64,000 bases of DNA. Origin: Aphanomyces cochlioides. Lineage: Eukaryota > Oomycota > Saprolegniomycetes > Saprolegniales > Verrucalvaceae. Where the stretch lies: NCBI GenBank assembly GCA_019828595.1, contig JAHQRK010000031.1, forward strand, positions 372,001 to 436,000. Reading direction: 5' to 3'. Made by a program: the position numbers and the translations under genes. Positions within the stretch are counted from its first letter, which is position 1. The number at the start of each line of letters is the position of its first letter. Below the pieces are notes generated by a model that worked only from the letters and a program-made list of their open reading frames with translations, searched no databases and was not told where the DNA came from. Positions 60,533-64,000 of this stretch are shown here, piece after piece.

Positions 60533-63500
60533 ATGACTATTCCTGCTGCTTCTTCTGTGAAACAATCTCTTCCTGCGGACTTGGCTCATCTGGCATTTGA
60601 CGGAAAGAAGGCCTCGTTTCGTATTTGGTCCCAAGGTTTCATTAGTTATCTCGAGGGACTTACTATAGAGATGACAGGAAACTATGTTAGGGAACCTAAA
60701 AAGTTACCAGAACCACGTATCAAATACGAGGACTGGTTGACATGTGTGCCTCCTGTAGAATCTACTGGTAATGAGGTTCATGATCAGTGGCATGTATACA
60801 ATAGAAAGAGAACCGAGCAAAAGGTTCGATTTTATCTCTTAGCTCTTCTTCCTAAGTCTTTCGTTCAACAATTACGAGATACGTGACTCAAAGACTCCTG
60901 TGCATGAGGTGTGGGCTGAGATGAATCGGCGATACGGGATTTCTAACGTATCTGCTGTTACTAATTACATGGGACAATTAGTCAAAATAGCTCAAAAACC
61001 ATTTGACAATATTCAGTCGTGGTTTGGTGAGATGAAGTCCCTAAAGAATTTGATCAATGCACAGTCCCAACAGCACTTGGGACGAGATAGTGTAACTGAT
61101 GATATGCTTATTTATTTGGCATTGAATGAATTACCTTCTCAATTTTATGGTGCACAGATTAAATATGACTCTTCCTTCACCTTGTCTGATGTTGAGACAA
61201 AATTGGTGGGTGTTTTCGGTCAAAAAAGAAAATCGGCTATTTTGACCATGGGAGGTCAAAATTCCAAGCAAGAAGTGCCTGTGAACAACGTCGGAAAATT
61301 ATCCAATCAGGGGCCAGAAAAGCGAAAAAATGTCAATATTTCGGCCAATCAAAACAAGCGACACGATGGCGGTCAAGGAAAAGCCAATGCGCGTCCGACG
61401 CCTCAAGGAATGAAATGCTTCTACTGTGAAGGGAAGTACAATGTTGCTGGCCAAGACCATCCCAAGTGGAAGTGCCTCAAGCGGCAAGAGGACTTCAGCC
61501 GGGGATGGGCTCGATCCAACATCTATGAGAAGCCAAGGAAGATACAAGATTCGACACCCCGAGGACGGGACGCGACTCGTCAAGAAGTACCCTGTGGCGC
61601 CGTGACCACTCGAAAAGAGGTGCCGCTGCCACCTATGGGCGATTCAAGAAGAGAAATCGAGCTACCCGATGATGACTCGACCAAGTCGATCGAAGAATTA
61701 TTGTTCGACGACGACGACGAAATGGGTGACGATATGATGCAATACTCTCCGGCTCAGGTGGCTGACACTACTGCAACTCCTAGAATGGAGACAGTGGCAG
61801 CTTCCATGAAGTCTCTCTCAGTTGAGCTGGATCAGGTAATTGCATCTCAATTTCCGCATTTGCTAACACTACGTTCAATGACTAGAAATGAATGGGCACT
61901 CGATGGCGGATGCGGGCATCACATGACAGGAGAGGTACAATATCTAGTTAAATCTAATGTACACTCTGGTTTTGTGTTCAAATTTGGTGATGGGAAAGGT
62001 CTTCAGTGCACACATCTAGGCGTAGCGAAGCTTTGGTTTGATTCTCCCGAAGGAGTTCGACCATTCACATTCAAAAATGTAGCCTATGTGCCAGGAGCCA
62101 AAGCTAATATACTAAGTGAAAATCAATTGAAACGATGCGGATATTACATAGCAGATAGCTCTTGTGGCATGTACAAGTACGTGTTTAAGGATAATGCACT
62201 ACAGTTGATTGCTAGCTGTATTTATGGAGCTTATTACGTTAAGAGTCATTCTATCAATGAGCGTCAGATTATATGTCATGCAGTTAAACATGTGCCAGCT
62301 CGCCAGACTATAATAACGAACGTGAATCGAGCGCACGAGCTTTTTCGTGAGTGGCATGTGAGACTAGGCCACGTGAACAGAGAAACTCTAACTCGTATGT
62401 TGACGTCTGGAAAGATAAAAGGTCTACCTCATCTACATGTCGATAGTTTAAAAGATCTAAAGATGTTTTGTAAGACTTGCGTTATAGCTAAGCACAGACG
62501 CATGTCCTATAAACGACGTGTTGGAACTAGACATCCTGACCCATTGGGATCTCTACACATGGACACATGTGAGCCACTTAAACAAACAGGATTGTACGGC
62601 ACAACTAGCGACATTCGCTACTACTGCTCCGTTGTAGATGATGCGTCGTCTTACCGATGGGCATCCTTGCACAAGACTAAGGACACAATTCCTAATACTA
62701 TTAAAGACTTTGTGAATCTGGTTCAAAGACAAACAGACAAGGTCATTCGCCGAGTGCGAACTAATGGAGGCACTGAGTTCAACAACAGGTCGCTTCTTAA
62801 ATTCTACAATGAACTGGGTATTAAATATGAAAAGTCTAATCGATATTCACCCGAGGAGAATGGGTCAGCTGAGAGAGACCACCAGTCAAAGTTTGCTAAA
62901 GTTAGATGCATGCTTTTAGATGCTAATATGAATGCAAAGTGGTGGCCCGAAGCATTGATGTATGCTACGTATATCCAAAATCTCACACCTTCCAAGCGTC
63001 TGAGCGACAAGACACCGTATGAATGTGTTCATGGTGTCCTTCCTGATTTAAGTCGCATTCATATGTGGGGATGTGTGTGTTACGCACACATACCGCAAGA
63101 GCTTCGATCAGACAAGAAGCTCTCATCTAGGTCTATGAAGTGTCGATTCCTAGGAATAGCAGAAGACTACAAAGGATATCGTCTATTAGATATTCATAAA
63201 AACAAGTTTCTAATTGCACGTGATGTTACTTTTGATGGCGGGTTCCTTGGAGATGCTGTAAGCAAAGTTTTCCACCACCAGGAACCTCGCCTAACGCTCA
63301 GTGAAACCCAAGCAATTGACTCACTGCCCAGTGCAGGAGCCATGGGTTCGCATGCTGGTGATTGTGAGAGCAACGCTGCTCGTCGTGAGAGAAACGCTGC
63401 TCGTTGTGAGAGCACTCACGACAATGATAATGACATCTCACACACCTCAAGAAGTACTTCTGTTGACGTACAGGACGAGAATCATTCAGACGTGGATGAT

Positions 63501-64000
63501 CCTACTTCACCTTCCAGATCTAATCGTAAAAGGACAAACAAGGGTGACATTCATAACTTGCAGTTAAAGAAAACACGAGTTACTAGAGTTAGTGGGAGTA
63601 CTTCAATGAGGGTGAGTCAAAATGACTCTCCAACCTCAACCCTTGACTCTCCACCCCAAACCCTTGATTCTCACACGAGATCGCTTCGACAAAATCGTCG
63701 TCTCCCTCGTCGTTTCGACGACTACGTCTGCAATAATGCGATCATTCGATCAGGTCATCCAAGAACTGAGTCTCTTGAATTGAATGAATTACTAAACTTA
63801 TTGCATTCTGGACTTCGATCTATTGATCAACTGGCAGAGTATTCTGTAAATGTTGGTGATATGTCAACAACAACTCAGCCATATCCAAAAGTGGTTATAC
63901 CTCGATCTCTAAAAGAGGCACTTACTGGTCCAAATAGTGCACAGTGGCGTCAAGCCATTGATGAGGAATATCAGTCGTTAATCGATAATAAAACGTGGAA
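60533..64000 (+). pseudogene. Copia-type retrotransposon gag-pol, cut by window end
   Basis: ATG 60533 starts a UBN2-type Gag (HLAFDGKKASFRIWSQGF). TGA at 60884-60886 ends that frame, and the +1 frame from 60885 is open to the window edge (>1,000 codons). The latter encodes a widely spaced zinc knuckle (CFYCEGK ... DHPKWKC), protease-like WALDGGCGHHMTG, the gag-pre-integrase HHCC finger (HVRLGH ... CKTCVIAKH) and integrase. Integrase Asp 1 is in SLHMDTCEP, the second catalytic position is Asn (RTNGGTEF), and Glu is in ENGSAERDHQ. RT begins near 63900 (RQAIDEEYQSLIDNKTW). Order protease-integrase-RT is Copia. Protease DGG instead of D(S/T)G and integrase Asn suggest inactivation. Confidence 0.88.

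Noticed and set aside
61199..61275. A pair of frameshifts in Copia Gag (A-run at 61200 and near 61260)
   Set aside because: On careful reading the frame from 60885 stays open through this segment; the alternative reading hits a stop at 61279.

Overview
This window looks like transposon-dense nuclear DNA from a eukaryotic microbe, most likely an oomycete. The pointers are a Crypton-type tyrosine recombinase, Harbinger elements with a SANT/Myb-like partner, pogo/Tigger transposases, a chromodomain Gypsy element, a 61-nt GT-AG intron, and a start-proximal motif (TCATTTTGAAATTT) resembling the oomycete Inr+FPR core promoter. The assignment is inferred from family content; no rRNA, tRNA or housekeeping gene was seen to confirm it.

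Layout. 1-930: C-terminal part of a transposon-type protein. 1.7-3.7 kb: hairpin cluster, a small secreted-protein gene and a repeat fragment. 3.74-7.44 kb: a block with two head-to-head pogo transposase pseudogenes, inserted into a dispersed repeat. 8.03-9.86 kb: a pogo-like element with terminal inverted repeats (TIRs) and TA duplications. 9,966-31,557: three nearly identical Helitrons joined exactly head-to-tail. 31.6-33.2 kb: palindromes, then a repeat carrying a secreted-protein gene, present again in inverted orientation at 49.97-51.36 kb. 33.8-35.9 kb: Crypton recombinase with one stop codon. 36.9-41.2 kb: LTR element with gag only. 43.1-49.6 kb: Gypsy chromovirus on the minus strand. 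49.7-52.7 kb: dispersed-repeat mosaic. 54.4-57.1 kb: Harbinger element with TIRs and target duplication. 58.4-60.2 kb: remnant of a second Harbinger. 60.5 kb to the right edge: Copia element without its 3' end.

Nearly every transposon gene is broken by stops, frameshifts or lost catalytic residues, yet the Helitron copies are almost identical. All three carry the same stop codon between Rep and helicase. The array therefore appears to have been copied after those lesions arose, by help in trans or by concatemer formation.

The best candidates for host-relevant genes are three small secreted-protein genes (2.1, 32.5 and 50.3 kb) on a dispersed repeat. They share a promoter-like block. The two longer copies differ only by in-frame length changes, which suggests the reading frame is or was maintained.
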